Shown here one piece after another: positions 17,369 through 24,390 of a DNA stretch of 64,000 bases; within the stretch, counting starts at the first letter, position 1; the number at the start of each line of letters is the position of its first letter. Under the pieces are notes generated by a model, which saw nothing but the letters and a program-made list of their open reading frames with translations, searched no databases and was not told the DNA's origin. The stretch is from assembly GCF_002973525.1 (NCBI RefSeq), contig NZ_PVEN01000005.1, forward strand, positions 372,001 to 436,000, read 5' to 3'. This DNA comes from Paraburkholderia sp. BL21I4N1. Lineage in GTDB: Bacteria > Pseudomonadota > Gammaproteobacteria > Burkholderiales > Burkholderiaceae. The position numbers and the translations under genes are program-made.

Positions 17369-17671
17369 TCATGCGTGCTGATGCTCCTTCAACCAATCGC
17401 GCAACGCGTCATTCATGCGCGTTTGCCAGCCGTCGCCCGTTGCCTTGAATGCTTCGACAACGTCGGCATCGTATCGCACAGACAATAGAACCTTCGGCGA
17501 TTCGAGACGTGGCCGGCCGCGCGTGCCGAGGCGCTTCATCTTCTTGAAATCTTCGTCAGACACCTCGTAGGTATCCGGATCAGCGGCGATGCCGCGATTG
17601 ATTGCCGCGTCTTCGTCGGGCGTCGGCAATTCGAGCACGCGACCCGACCGCGTCTTAATCGTATTGCGCAT
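17369..17671 (-). CDS. brnA: BrnA-like antitoxin
   Basis: The 100-residue protein has the BrnA layout: N-terminal RTKSGR-like start, TPDEDAAINRGIAADPDTYE, and a C-terminal ribbon-helix-helix part (VLLSVRYDADVVEAFKATG then WQTRMNDALRDWL). BrnA binds BrnT and represses the shared promoter. ATG at 17671 has a GAGAGG site; an ATG at 17692 would extend it by seven residues. It overlaps the 3' end of brnT, and the toxin-first order is normal for this family. Confidence 0.88.
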   Translation of the reverse strand: MRNTIKTRSGRVLELPTPDEDAAINRGIAADPDTYEVSDEDFKKMKRLGTRGRPRLESPKVLLSVRYDADVVEAFKATGDGWQTRMNDALRDWLKEHQHA

Positions 17672-17924
17672 AGTTGCGTACCTCTCGGTCATTTGCCTTG
17701 CGAAGGCTGATCACATGCATCGCTTCGCCGCGCTGTGTGAAAACCACGCAAAAGAGACGTGCGCCGATCGGTGCAAAACCGACTTCACGCACTTCCCTGT
17801 AATCGCGACGGTCATCGACGTAGAACAGCACTTCCGACCAGTCGATCATTGCTGCCATTTCGAGCGACACGCCGTGCTTTGCGATGTTCGCTTTGTTCTT
17901 TGCGGGGTCGTAAGTGAGGTCCAT
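17655..17924 (-). CDS. brnT: BrnT-like ribonuclease toxin
   Basis: The 89-residue product has the BrnT signature: LTYDPAKNKANIAKHGVS at the start, the DDRRDYREVR segment, GARLFCVVFTQRG and the closing ISLRKANDREVRNY. BrnT is a small RelE-fold ribonuclease that inhibits translation until bound by BrnA. The start at 17924 matches the usual family length; no ribosome site precedes it and the promoter -10 box ends only 7 bases upstream, so the mRNA may be leaderless. A longer start at 17960 would include the promoter and is less likely. Confidence 0.88.
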   Translation of the reverse strand: MDLTYDPAKNKANIAKHGVSLEMAAMIDWSEVLFYVDDRRDYREVREVGFAPIGARLFCVVFTQRGEAMHVISLRKANDREVRNYAQYD

Positions 17925-17931
17925 GCAAATA

Positions 17932-17960
17932 ATTGTAGCTACATATAATGAACGATGCAA
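17932..17960 (-). promoter_or_regulatory. Promoter of brnTA
   Basis: On the minus strand TTGCAT (17955-17960) and TACAAT (17932-17937) are separated by 17 bases, a good sigma-70 promoter. The -10 box overlaps the palindrome TGTAGCTACA, a plausible binding site for BrnA. Confidence 0.7.
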
Positions 17961-17984
17961 TCATTATTTGCAGCTACATTTAAT
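17933..17984. repeat. Paired operator-like repeats upstream of brnT
   Basis: Two near-identical 17-base units, TTGTAGCTACATATAAT (17933-17949) and TTGCAGCTACATTTAAT (17968-17984), lie 35 bp apart. The core TGTAGCTACA is a perfect palindrome. A second inverted repeat, GCAAATAAT (17925-17933) and ATTATTTGC (17963-17971), spans the promoter. These are likely autoregulatory sites of the BrnT/BrnA complex. Confidence 0.6.
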
Positions 17985-18379
17985 CATACGCCACGAATGA
18001 GAGATTTGGCCAGCAGGCCTGGACGCATCACGCGCTTTGCTTCCGCATAGTCTGCGTCTTGGGTCGAGGGATTGCGGGGGTTGCGAAACACCGCCGCGCC
18101 GGCGACGAAGTTGCGCACGGCGGTCATGACCGCGACTCGATGGTCGAGCGACAATTTTTGAATGAGCGGATCGACAGCTTCGCCGGTCGCCGTGCGCAAC
18201 TGGCGATCAACAGTGTCAGACAGATCGTCGTAGTCCATCCACTGATTACTGATCTTGAAGTCGCGGCAGCTCGCCGACGCGCGGCCATGCCCAAGCGCGG
18301 GTTCGTATGCCTGGCTCCACTCGTACCACTCCGTCAGAACCGCGTCGATCTCGTCTGCCGCAATGGCGCTTGTCGTCAT
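17984..18379 (-). CDS. Hypothetical phage protein, 131 residues
   Basis: The start at 18379 (MTTSAIAADEIDAVLTEWYEWSQAY) has an AGAGG site. The protein is helical, with a conserved-looking WYEWSQAYEPALGHGR and MDYDDLSD, and resembles small phage proteins of unknown function that lie in the nin-like region upstream of the late genes. A role as a late regulator is possible by position but not supported by any motif. Confidence 0.6.
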   Translation of the reverse strand: MTTSAIAADEIDAVLTEWYEWSQAYEPALGHGRASASCRDFKISNQWMDYDDLSDTVDRQLRTATGEAVDPLIQKLSLDHRVAVMTAVRNFVAGAAVFRNPRNPSTQDADYAEAKRVMRPGLLAKSLIRGV

Positions 18380-18447
18380 GGTGATTTGCCTCTTTGCGTG
18401 TTGTTCGCCGCGACCGCCGCGGTTTGCTCCAATTGCACAGCTCGTCG

Positions 18448-18726
18448 TCACATGACCACCATGAAGTGAATGCCGTGATACCAGAACCAATCCACCAGCG
18501 CGTGCCGCAACTCGACTGCGCGCGGGAATGAGTACTCGACCTGCAGTGACTTGATGTCCGCCGGATGCGGCACATACTCGGCGCTGCCTTGGAACAGTTG
18601 GCCGCTGATCGGGCAGCCGTCAAATGCGACAATCTGCGCTTCGGTTATTTCGTCGACATGCTGCCGGCTCGTGTCGATCAACTGCTGGGGCACGTCGGCC
18701 CATTGGATATATGCGTGTGCGCTCAT
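18448..18726 (-). CDS. Hypothetical phage protein, 92 residues
   Basis: The product (MSAHAYIQWADVPQQLIDTSRQHV...) has no recognisable domain. The start overlaps the stop of the gene before it by four bases, which supports translation in the early operon. Aromatic residues are concentrated near the C-terminus (WFWYHGIHFMV). Confidence 0.5.
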   Translation of the reverse strand: MSAHAYIQWADVPQQLIDTSRQHVDEITEAQIVAFDGCPISGQLFQGSAEYVPHPADIKSLQVEYSFPRAVELRHALVDWFWYHGIHFMVVM

Positions 18727-18986
18727 TCCGACACCTCGACGGGAGCAGCAGCATGGTCGACCGTGATAGTCACAAGCCCTTCATTGATGACGCTGTAGCT
18801 ACCCATTCTGGAAGATAGGCGGCATTGGATATTGACGCCGGGCGAACCCGGATCAATGCCGCACATCGACGCGACATACTCGCCGATGATGCGTTCGAGC
18901 TCGGTGCCGTCGAGCACCGCACGATGCGTCGTCGTATTCGTCCTGCTGCTGTTGACGTTGATTGCGCTCACAATGTCCTCCCTCAC
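18723..18986 (-). CDS. Hypothetical phage protein, 87 residues
   Basis: The frame encodes MREDIVSAINVNSSRTNTTTHRAV and ends with an acidic tail. It overlaps both neighbours by 4 bases. Its family is not recognised. The Ser/Thr/Asn-rich N-terminus and short beta segments give no clue to function. Confidence 0.5.
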   Translation of the reverse strand: MREDIVSAINVNSSRTNTTTHRAVLDGTELERIIGEYVASMCGIDPGSPGVNIQCRLSSRMGSYSVINEGLVTITVDHAAAPVEVSE

Positions 18987-19471
18987 GACAGGCTTTTGAG
19001 TAGCGCCTGCAGCTGGCGCAGCTTTTCGAGGTTCGCATTGCTTTCGGCGCTGCCTTGCTCGATCGTCAGCGCCGCCGTCTCGATGTCGGAGGCAAGCATC
19101 ACGATGCTGGTCGCGAGCTGGCGCGCACGCTCGGACAGACTGGATAGGATGTCGATCGGCGATTTCGCCGACTCGACCGCCAGCGAGCCGGATTCAACCG
19201 CTTTTGCTGTCGCCACTTGAATAATCTCCCTTTCCCTGATTTCAACGCGCTGATACAAGCCCGTTTGACGCTCACGAATCAGACCGGCATCCTTCAGCCG
19301 CGCAATGCAACCGTCGAGCACCGCGACGTCGGGCGAGCTCTTCGTGACGCGCCGCATATTCGAAGCGATCTCGTTGCGCGACCACGCTTCCTGAATGGGC
19401 ACCATTTCGAGCACCTTCTTGGCGATCGCCGATTGGGCGTTCAATGCGGACTGATATTTGGCTGGCGTCAT
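18983..19471 (-). CDS. Hypothetical phage protein with winged-helix-like N-terminus
   Basis: The 162-residue product starts MTPAKYQSALNAQSAIAKKVLEMVP and continues with EAWSRNEIASNMRRV and LDGCIARLKDAGLIRER, a pattern like a winged helix. The C-terminal 70 residues are a Leu/Ala/Glu-rich helix or coiled coil. It may bind DNA and oligomerise, but no family is recognised. ATGA overlaps join it to the genes on either side. Confidence 0.55.
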   Translation of the reverse strand: MTPAKYQSALNAQSAIAKKVLEMVPIQEAWSRNEIASNMRRVTKSSPDVAVLDGCIARLKDAGLIRERQTGLYQRVEIREREIIQVATAKAVESGSLAVESAKSPIDILSSLSERARQLATSIVMLASDIETAALTIEQGSAESNANLEKLRQLQALLKSLS

Positions 19472-19803
19472 GCGATTTCCCTCACATCCCATTCCAGATC
19501 ACCACTGGCGAGAAACGCCGCCAGCGTGGTTCCATTAAATTCGACAGGCGCTTTGGCGCGGAAGACTCCATCGCCAACCCAACCCAGATCGCCCGGCAGA
19601 AACCCGCCGCGATAGTGTTCCGGTATCCATGCGTCCGCATAGACAAAGCGCGGGCCGCGATGCTCGTACATCACGCGCTCGAGCCGGTAGACCATCGTCT
19701 CAATCCGCCGGGTCTTGCCGTAGGTGGCAAACTGCACCCGCCCTACGCGACGGCCATGCCTCAACCAGCCAACGCCATCGGGAATCTCGACCCACAATCT
19801 CAA
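19468..19803 (-). CDS. Hypothetical phage protein, 111 residues
   Basis: The product (MRLWVEIPDGVGWLRHGRRVGRVQF...) is rich in Trp, Tyr and Arg and looks like a compact mixed beta protein. It overlaps its neighbours by four bases on each side. No family recognised. Confidence 0.5.
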   Translation of the reverse strand: MRLWVEIPDGVGWLRHGRRVGRVQFATYGKTRRIETMVYRLERVMYEHRGPRFVYADAWIPEHYRGGFLPGDLGWVGDGVFRAKAPVEFNGTTLAAFLASGDLEWDVREIA

Positions 19804-20261
19804 GCTGCCTCCTGAATTTCCAATCCCATTTTCCGAGCGCGCCGCGGCTCCCAGCGCGCGAGAGCATCGTCAAAAGCGGCGCACTTGTCCTCGAATGGCG
19901 CACCGCTGCGATCGAGCCATTCGTGGCACTTCGCGCAACCGGGCACCGTGAACCAGTGCTTCGCCTTCAAACCACCACCCTTTCCGTGCTTCGACTGGTT
20001 CGAGTGGCAATCGACGACCGTCGGATCTGCCCAATCGCTCCACGGGCATTCCACGTTCAAGTAGCACGGCTCGCCGCGGCACGCCGCGAGGTACTTCGCG
20101 CCTTCGGCAACCGTCACGCGCTTCCGGCGCGTTTTGAGCGCAGCCTTGCGCAGTACCGTCTGAGTGTGAAATGTCGTCTTGACTGCCGTCGACGGCTCCG
20201 GCCGTTTGAAGCCAGTGCGCGCAAGCGGCGTCTTTCGCTGCATTGGTGCTGATCGCTTCAT
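19800..20261 (-). CDS. YbcO-like nuclease (DUF1364)
   Basis: This 153-residue protein resembles the YbcO/DUF1364 family of small phage metallonucleases found in the nin-like region. The visible core is CRGEPCYLN, VDCHSNQSKHGKGGGLKA, and PGCAKCHEWLD, a zinc-binding HNH-like layout with paired cysteines and a conserved CH. The start at 20261 (MKRSAPMQRKTPL) overlaps the previous stop. It probably acts in phage recombination or DNA processing. Confidence 0.75.
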   Translation of the reverse strand: MKRSAPMQRKTPLARTGFKRPEPSTAVKTTFHTQTVLRKAALKTRRKRVTVAEGAKYLAACRGEPCYLNVECPWSDWADPTVVDCHSNQSKHGKGGGLKAKHWFTVPGCAKCHEWLDRSGAPFEDKCAAFDDALARWEPRRARKMGLEIQEAA

Positions 20262-20428
20262 GCCGATTCCCGCAGGCAACGCATTTCAACCGGCGCACCG
20301 CTCGAGGCGAGAACCGAACGCCGACCTTCGCGCCAGAAGTGAAATGCGAGCTCGCGCAACGATGGCGCAACCGCTGCGGCGTTGAATTCGCGTTCAAACC
20401 ACGCGTCGAACTCTTCCCGCTCGGTCAC
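20258..20428 (-). CDS. Small phage protein, 56 residues, GTG start
   Basis: A GTG at 20428 opens a frame MTEREEFDAWFEREFN ending CLRESA. It has a good AGGGAGG ribosome site, shares a GTGA overlap with the gene before it and an ATGA overlap with the nuclease gene after it. The acidic amphipathic start and RELAFHFWREG segment look like a genuine small protein. Function unknown. Confidence 0.7.
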   Translation of the reverse strand: MTEREEFDAWFEREFNAAAVAPSLRELAFHFWREGRRSVLASSGAPVEMRCLRESA

Positions 20429-20769
20429 GTCGCCGCCCTCCCTGCCATCACCATCGCGTGCATGACGGTGAACAGCGTGTCCCGGATCGTCAATTGGGTC
20501 GCGAGCCGTTCCTTGCGGGCCAGATAGCGCGGATTGAGCCGATAGTCCGCGCTGCGCGGAAACGACTTGCCAGTCAATTCATAGAGCGCGCGATATTTCG
20601 ATTCGCTGCCCTTCACATGGCCGCTTTCCTTCAATACGCGCAGCTTCTTCTTAACGCTCTCGTATGTGAAGCCGGTCGCAGCGCAGATCTCCGCATTTGT
20701 CGAATTGGGATTGAGCGACAGGAATTCACAGATCTCGCGCTGCTGCTTGCTCATGTTCGTGTATGCCAT
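20425..20769 (-). CDS. Winged-helix DNA-binding phage protein
   Basis: The 114-residue protein has an N-terminal winged helix-turn-helix: QQREICEFLSLNPNSTNAEI, then ATGFTYESVKKKLRVLKESGHV. It probably binds DNA and could regulate the early or late genes; a late activator role is possible but unproven. It overlaps the following GTG start and begins 3 bases after the DUF1064 gene. Confidence 0.65.
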   Translation of the reverse strand: MAYTNMSKQQREICEFLSLNPNSTNAEICAATGFTYESVKKKLRVLKESGHVKGSESKYRALYELTGKSFPRSADYRLNPRYLARKERLATQLTIRDTLFTVMHAMVMAGRAAT

Positions 20770-20772
20770 TGG

Positions 20773-21396
20773 CTAGATCTCCTTCACCGTGATGCCGTGC
20801 TTGTCGAGCATCTGCTTACGCTTCTGGATGTACGTGCGGTTCTTCCGCGTCGCGACCGATTTCACGTCCTCGACGACCTGCTTTCCGAGCGTCACGTCGA
20901 AATAGACGAAATCGGCGACATACTTCGATGCGCGCTCCCACGTACCGTCGTCGCGCTGGCGCCGCTCAGTCAGCACGAACGCAACCTGCAGGCGAAGGTC
21001 GCAGATCGATCCGGCCGCCTGCAGCTGGATCAGGTGAAACCAGCGCGACCGCTCTTTCTGGCTGTCGAATTTGATGCCTTGATGCTCGCACTTCGTGTTT
21101 CGATACTTCGGCGGCTTGGCCGGCTTGGTCAGCCGCCGGAGCGGTGCGCCGAGCGGCGCCGCGTCGCCGATCTCGGCCATGGCGCGCGCGGAGCCAGCGA
21201 TGCTGCTTCCGATCGCCGACATGCCAACGCCGTCGGCCACCTCGTCGAACGTACTGTTCGGCGCACCGCCGTTGCGACGCATCAGCTCGCGCTCGGCGAA
21301 GCCGCGACCGACAGTCGTGTCCTCGCGCACGCGCGCAGTGCCGACGTTCTTCGTGCCTGTGGGGACCACCATTGGCCAGGGTGCTCGCTTCGTCAT
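20773..21396 (-). CDS. DUF1064 endonuclease-like protein
   Basis: The 207-residue protein has a C-terminal DUF1064 domain from about residue 95: KYRNTKCEHQGIKFDSQKERSRW, then YVADFVYFDV and VVEDVKS. This is a PD-(D/E)XK-like pattern (E of QKE, D of ADF, ExK-like EDVK) and the family is thought to be a Holliday-junction or recombination nuclease of phages. The first 90 residues are low in order and not recognised. Confidence 0.75.
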   Translation of the reverse strand: MTKRAPWPMVVPTGTKNVGTARVREDTTVGRGFAERELMRRNGGAPNSTFDEVADGVGMSAIGSSIAGSARAMAEIGDAAPLGAPLRRLTKPAKPPKYRNTKCEHQGIKFDSQKERSRWFHLIQLQAAGSICDLRLQVAFVLTERRQRDDGTWERASKYVADFVYFDVTLGKQVVEDVKSVATRKNRTYIQKRKQMLDKHGITVKEI

Positions 21397-21400
21397 GGGC

Positions 21401-21526
21401 TCACACCTTCCGGAACGCGAGCCAGAACAGGAAACCGAGCACCGCGAAGCCGACCATCACCACCACGAGTGCGCCGGCGCCTGCCACACTCAACCAAACC
21501 ATCCATTCGGGGATATGAATCGTCAT
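21401..21526 (-). CDS. Single-span membrane microprotein, 41 residues
   Basis: The frame from ATG 21526 encodes MTIHIPEWMVWLSVAGAG followed by one hydrophobic segment (ALVVVMVGFAVLGFLFWLAF) and RKV. A GAAGGT ribosome site precedes it, and the ATGA overlap with the O gene stop supports coupled translation. Function unknown. Confidence 0.7.
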   Translation of the reverse strand: MTIHIPEWMVWLSVAGAGALVVVMVGFAVLGFLFWLAFRKV

Positions 21527-22683
21527 GAATTACCTTCAAGTTTTGCGAGTGCAGCGCGCACTCGCGCCGTGATTGCGGGCACCGGTTCGTCATCGGTGAA
21601 CGCGATGCCCATTTCTCGGGCCATCGCTTTGATGCTGCTCGCCGAGGCGTCCCAATTACCCGCGGCGCGCGTCCCATCCGGGTTGCGCTTGAGCGTCATG
21701 CGACCTTTGACGTCGCCGAACCCCTTCGGGCTGATCAGGTAATCGAAGCCGGCGTGCGGCGGCAAGTCGACCTTGTCGCGGACCGCCGGGAAGTAGCGCG
21801 CCCACGCGTCCGCGTCGCCCTTCAGGTGTGCCGTGAACGCTCGGATCGCACCGGCCCGCGCCTCGACGAAAGCCGCCTCGTCCACTGCGCCGATACGCTC
21901 CCCGAGTGCCTTGTTGAAGGCTCGGATCACGGCAAGTTCGGCGTCGGTGTAGGCGGATTGGATCTCGTCCATCCAGCCGCCCGCGTTCAGCCAAGTGGCC
22001 GCGTGCGGAATGAATTGCGGGGTCGACCACTGCTCCGAAGTCTTGGCACGCTCCAAACCTGCCATCAGGTCGTTGAAGAGCTGCTCGTCCGGGTTGCGTT
22101 TGGCGAAGGCCTTTTCCGCCGTGGTCTTGGATTTCTTCTTCGGGTAGGCCGCCCAAAAAATCTCGAAGCGTTCGCGAAGCGAGCGCGAAAGGGTTTCTTT
22201 TGGAGTTGTCTTTTGGTTAGTGTCTTTTGGGGTTGTCTTTTGTGGTTGTTGATTCGACAACCCCTTAGTTGTTGAATCAACAACCGGAGTGGTTGTATTT
22301 TCGACAACCGGGGGTTGTTGAATCGACAACCGTAGATGCTCAGCGACAGCCCATTGACGGTAGTGCTTGTTTAGGCTCAGCGTGTGCGCATACTCGCCGT
22401 CGGCACGGTGGAGGATGCGGAGGTCAACCAGTTGGGCAACTGTGCGGCTCAGGTTCGCTTTGTCGATGTTGGTCATTTTGCGGATCTGCGACAGGCCGAT
22501 GTCGTCGCTGCGCTTGTTGAAGCCGTAAGTCTTCCGGACGACTGCCATCACCACGGCTAGCTGCTGGCCCGTCAACCGGGCGAACAGCAATGCGTCAAGC
22601 AGTTCGTTTGCAATGCGCGTGAAACCGTCCTGCGTCTGCGGGCCGACCTGCTCAGGCAAATGAATGACCTCGGCCAGTGCCAT
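21523..22683 (-). CDS. Phage replication protein O-like initiator
   Basis: The 386-residue product has the N-terminal domain of lambda O / Phage_rep_O: FTRIANELLDALLFARLTGQQL, VVRKTYGFNKRSDDIGLSQI and a winged-helix region, which binds origin iterons. Residues about 120-165 are a low-complexity Gln/Thr/Lys linker whose DNA holds four iterons. The C-terminal part (WAAYPKKKSKTTAEKAFAK) resembles domains found in phage replication proteins that recruit the helicase or its loader. No separate helicase-loader gene is seen in the window. Confidence 0.88.
   Translation of the reverse strand: MALAEVIHLPEQVGPQTQDGFTRIANELLDALLFARLTGQQLAVVMAVVRKTYGFNKRSDDIGLSQIRKMTNIDKANLSRTVAQLVDLRILHRADGEYAHTLSLNKHYRQWAVAEHLRLSIQQPPVVENTTTPVVDSTTKGLSNQQPQKTTPKDTNQKTTPKETLSRSLRERFEIFWAAYPKKKSKTTAEKAFAKRNPDEQLFNDLMAGLERAKTSEQWSTPQFIPHAATWLNAGGWMDEIQSAYTDAELAVIRAFNKALGERIGAVDEAAFVEARAGAIRAFTAHLKGDADAWARYFPAVRDKVDLPPHAGFDYLISPKGFGDVKGRMTLKRNPDGTRAAGNWDASASSIKAMAREMGIAFTDDEPVPAITARVRAALAKLEGNS
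22244..22331. repeat. Four iterons inside the O gene (putative replication origin)
   Basis: Four 19-bp dyad-symmetric units near GGTTGTTGAWTCGACAACC lie at 22244-22262, 22267-22285, 22291-22309 and 22313-22331, spaced 22-24 bp. Beside them (22190-22243) lies a strand-asymmetric T/G-rich tract with repeats of GTTGTCTTTTGG. The arrangement copies lambda ori: four iterons within O next to a readily melted region. Confidence 0.82.
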
Positions 22684-22684
22684 A

Positions 22685-22957
22685 TCAGTTCGTTGCGGGC
22701 AGACCGATGGTTTCGTTCAGCACACCGGTCGCTGCGCATTTCTGCTCGCCGCGCACCTGCAGCGCTTCGTCGTCGAGCAGCTCGCGCACGCGGCCGCAGA
22801 CGCTCGACAAACGCAGATTCGTGCGGTCGGCGATTTCCTGCCGCGTGAGCGTCAGGTGCTCGCTGTAGAACAAATTGGCGATCATCTGCTTCTGCGTGCA
22901 GCGCTTCGTGCCGGTCACTGAGTCGTAGCCGGCCAGTTGGGTATGTGTCGCCCGCAT
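22685..22957 (-). CDS. Winged-helix protein upstream of O
   Basis: The 90-residue protein has a helix-turn-helix core: LTLTRQEIADRTNLRLSS followed by VCGRVRELLDDEALQVRGEQ. It ends 1 base before the O start. Such small proteins between CII and O are common in phages of Burkholderia; the role is probably transcriptional. Confidence 0.65.
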   Translation of the reverse strand: MRATHTQLAGYDSVTGTKRCTQKQMIANLFYSEHLTLTRQEIADRTNLRLSSVCGRVRELLDDEALQVRGEQKCAATGVLNETIGLPATN

Positions 22958-22961
22958 TCGG

Positions 22962-23414
22962 TTACTCCGCCATGCCGCGCAGTCGCGCAGCCAGGTTGAA
23001 CAGGACTTGCGCGTGCGCGAAGATGCGCGCCTCGACGCGTGCTACCTCTTTGTGCTCGACACGGCCGTCTTCAAGCGTCTTCGTGATCTCGCGGCCAACG
23101 TCGCCGTGCGTTTCCCACGCTTTGCCCATCATTTCGACGATTGCCGAGTCGCAGCAGTCTGAAACCTGCGGCAGCTTCACCAGGGCATGGCCAAGCTCGT
23201 TCGCAATGGCTTCCGCGATTCGCACGTCGCCGGTGATCTGCGACATCCGCACGGCCTCAGCCACCGTGAGGTGATGCGTAGTGTTGTTGGGATTCACCTT
23301 GTTGCGCAAAACCGCCGCCGACATTCCCATGCGGGGCGCGAGAGACTCGCAACCGCCTGGATAGTCGTGTGCCACTGCATGCGCCGCGTCGAGAATGTTC
23401 AATTGCTGCTCCAC
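22962..23414 (-). CDS. CII-like phage regulator (CP76 family)
   Basis: The 150-residue product resembles the phage regulatory protein CII (CP76) family: DAAHAVAHDYPGGCESLAPRMGMSA, VLRNKVNPNNTTHHLTVAEAVRMS and ITGDVRIAEA. In related phages it promotes lysogeny. The likely start is GTG at 23414, giving the usual EQQLNILDAAH N-terminus; a longer frame from 23465 is open but crosses a probable regulatory stretch with GCAC-N7-GTGC. It is the third minus-strand gene after cro. Confidence 0.75.
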   Translation of the reverse strand: MEQQLNILDAAHAVAHDYPGGCESLAPRMGMSAAVLRNKVNPNNTTHHLTVAEAVRMSQITGDVRIAEAIANELGHALVKLPQVSDCCDSAIVEMMGKAWETHGDVGREITKTLEDGRVEHKEVARVEARIFAHAQVLFNLAARLRGMAE

Positions 23415-23615
23415 ACAAACGTGTTTTCTTGCCCTTAGCACAACTAAAGTGCAATTCAACAACAAGAAAACGGGGAAGGATAAAAATGACGACGCTACGG
23501 AAATCTTTTGCTGCTGCTGCGTTCGATTCCAACGTGCTGCCTATCGGGGCGGGTATCCGGGCTCTCGCCTGTAGAATTTGGAGTTCTCACACAACCAATG
23601 TCTACGGATACCCTC

Positions 23616-23885
23616 ATGGAAGAAAAACTCGAACAACTCACACGCCTAGTGGATGCGATGGCAAAACAGCAAACCTATCTAATCGCAAACAACTCGGCAT
23701 TGACCGCAGTGGTTCGCGCACTCGCCGAAGCCAACGCACAAGACCCTGTATTCCAAACCGCACTGAAGATTGGCGCGGAATCCCGGAAAGTGGCGCAGTT
23801 AAACAGCGCGCAGTCGGACGAGGGCATCGACGCGTTCAACGCAGCGCTGAACGCGTTACTGCCTCGAGGGCTGCGCGAGATCTAA
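23616..23885 (+). CDS. Plus-strand accessory protein inside the early operon
   Basis: The 89-residue product (MEEKLEQLTRLVDAMAKQQTYL...) is helical and soluble; an ATG at 23598 would add six residues (MSTDTL). A TAGAAT box at 23572-23577 may be its -10, with no clear -35. It opposes the cro-cII transcript and its 3' end overlaps the convergent 63-residue gene. Position and orientation suggest expression during lysogeny. Function unknown. Confidence 0.6.
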   Translation: MEEKLEQLTRLVDAMAKQQTYLIANNSALTAVVRALAEANAQDPVFQTALKIGAESRKVAQLNSAQSDEGIDAFNAALNALLPRGLREI

Positions 23886-24027
23886 CCTCGCGAGCAATGG
23901 CGGCAGCATTAGCCGCACAGGCCGCCGTGAGGGTCTCGATGCGTACGCTCACGGCGGCTTCTCGCGCAGCGGATTCGAGCGCCGGACGGATCAGCCACAG
24001 CACCAGTCGCGCATACAGTCGTTTCAT
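23836..24027 (-). CDS. Small helical protein downstream of cro
   Basis: The 63-residue product starts MKRLYARLVLWLIRPALESAAREAA, with a short hydrophobic N-terminus, then an Ala/Arg-rich helix. A GAGAGG site lies nine bases before the ATG. It follows cro and converges with the plus-strand gene, overlapping its last 50 bases. It may be membrane-associated; family unknown. Confidence 0.5.
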   Translation of the reverse strand: MKRLYARLVLWLIRPALESAAREAAVSVRIETLTAACAANAAAIAREVRSRAALEAVTRSALR

Positions 24028-24072
24028 ATCAAGCAGCCTCTCTAACTCTGATCTGGGGTAAGCGCGATGACG

Positions 24073-24285
24073 TCAGACCGCCTCGGGGAAAGCGACACCG
24101 GCCTTAGCGCTGAGAATGTCGGGGCGACGCAAACGGACGCTGGCGGGAATTCCGCGCACGGTCCAGTTGTGAACGCGCTGCGTGCCCCCCCTCTTGAAAC
24201 CGAGAAGCTTCGCGACGCGAGCGGGGCCGCCGAGGCTCTTAATCAGCGCCCGATCGGATTCGAGGGTGAAGGTGTTGGTGTCCAT
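24073..24285 (-). CDS. Cro-like repressor
   Basis: The 70-residue protein has a helix-turn-helix of the YdaS/Cro type: ALIKSLGGPARVAKLLGFKRGG followed by TQRVHNWTVRGIP. It is divergent from the cI-like gene, with three shared operators in between. The -10 box ends about 8 bases before the ATG and no ribosome site is seen, so the message may be leaderless. Position, size and fold give good confidence in a Cro role. Confidence 0.8.
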   Translation of the reverse strand: MDTNTFTLESDRALIKSLGGPARVAKLLGFKRGGTQRVHNWTVRGIPASVRLRRPDILSAKAGVAFPEAV

Positions 24286-24293
24286 GAGGCGCC

Positions 24294-24322
24294 ATTAAAC
24301 ACCACGTTTAGTTTTGCTGCAA
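24294..24322 (-). promoter_or_regulatory. pR-type promoter of cro
   Basis: On the minus strand TTGCAG (24317-24322) and TTTAAT (24294-24299) are 17 bases apart. The -10 box overlaps the first operator at 24296-24310, so repressor binding there would block cro and the whole minus-strand early operon. Confidence 0.7.
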
Positions 24323-24358
24323 GAGGTTTAAACGCGCCGTTGAACAACAAAACGTTTA
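24296..24358. promoter_or_regulatory. OR-type operator cluster, three sites
   Basis: Three 15-bp sites with half-sites TAAAC-N5-GTTTA: TAAACACCACGTTTA at 24296-24310 (perfect), TAAACGCGCCGTTGA at 24329-24343 (one mismatch), and ACAACAAAACGTTTA at 24344-24358 (two mismatches). The last two are directly adjacent, allowing cooperative binding. Two further copies lie at the plus-strand early promoter (25924-25962). Confidence 0.8.
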
Positions 24359-24390
24359 CTTCGGCGACCATTGCGCGCATGCACGCGACA

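Noticed and set aside
22190-22331. CRISPR array reading of the regular repeats in the O gene
   Set aside because: Units are 19 bp palindromes with 3-5 bp gaps and lie in a coding linker; spacers are far too short, and the layout matches replication iterons.
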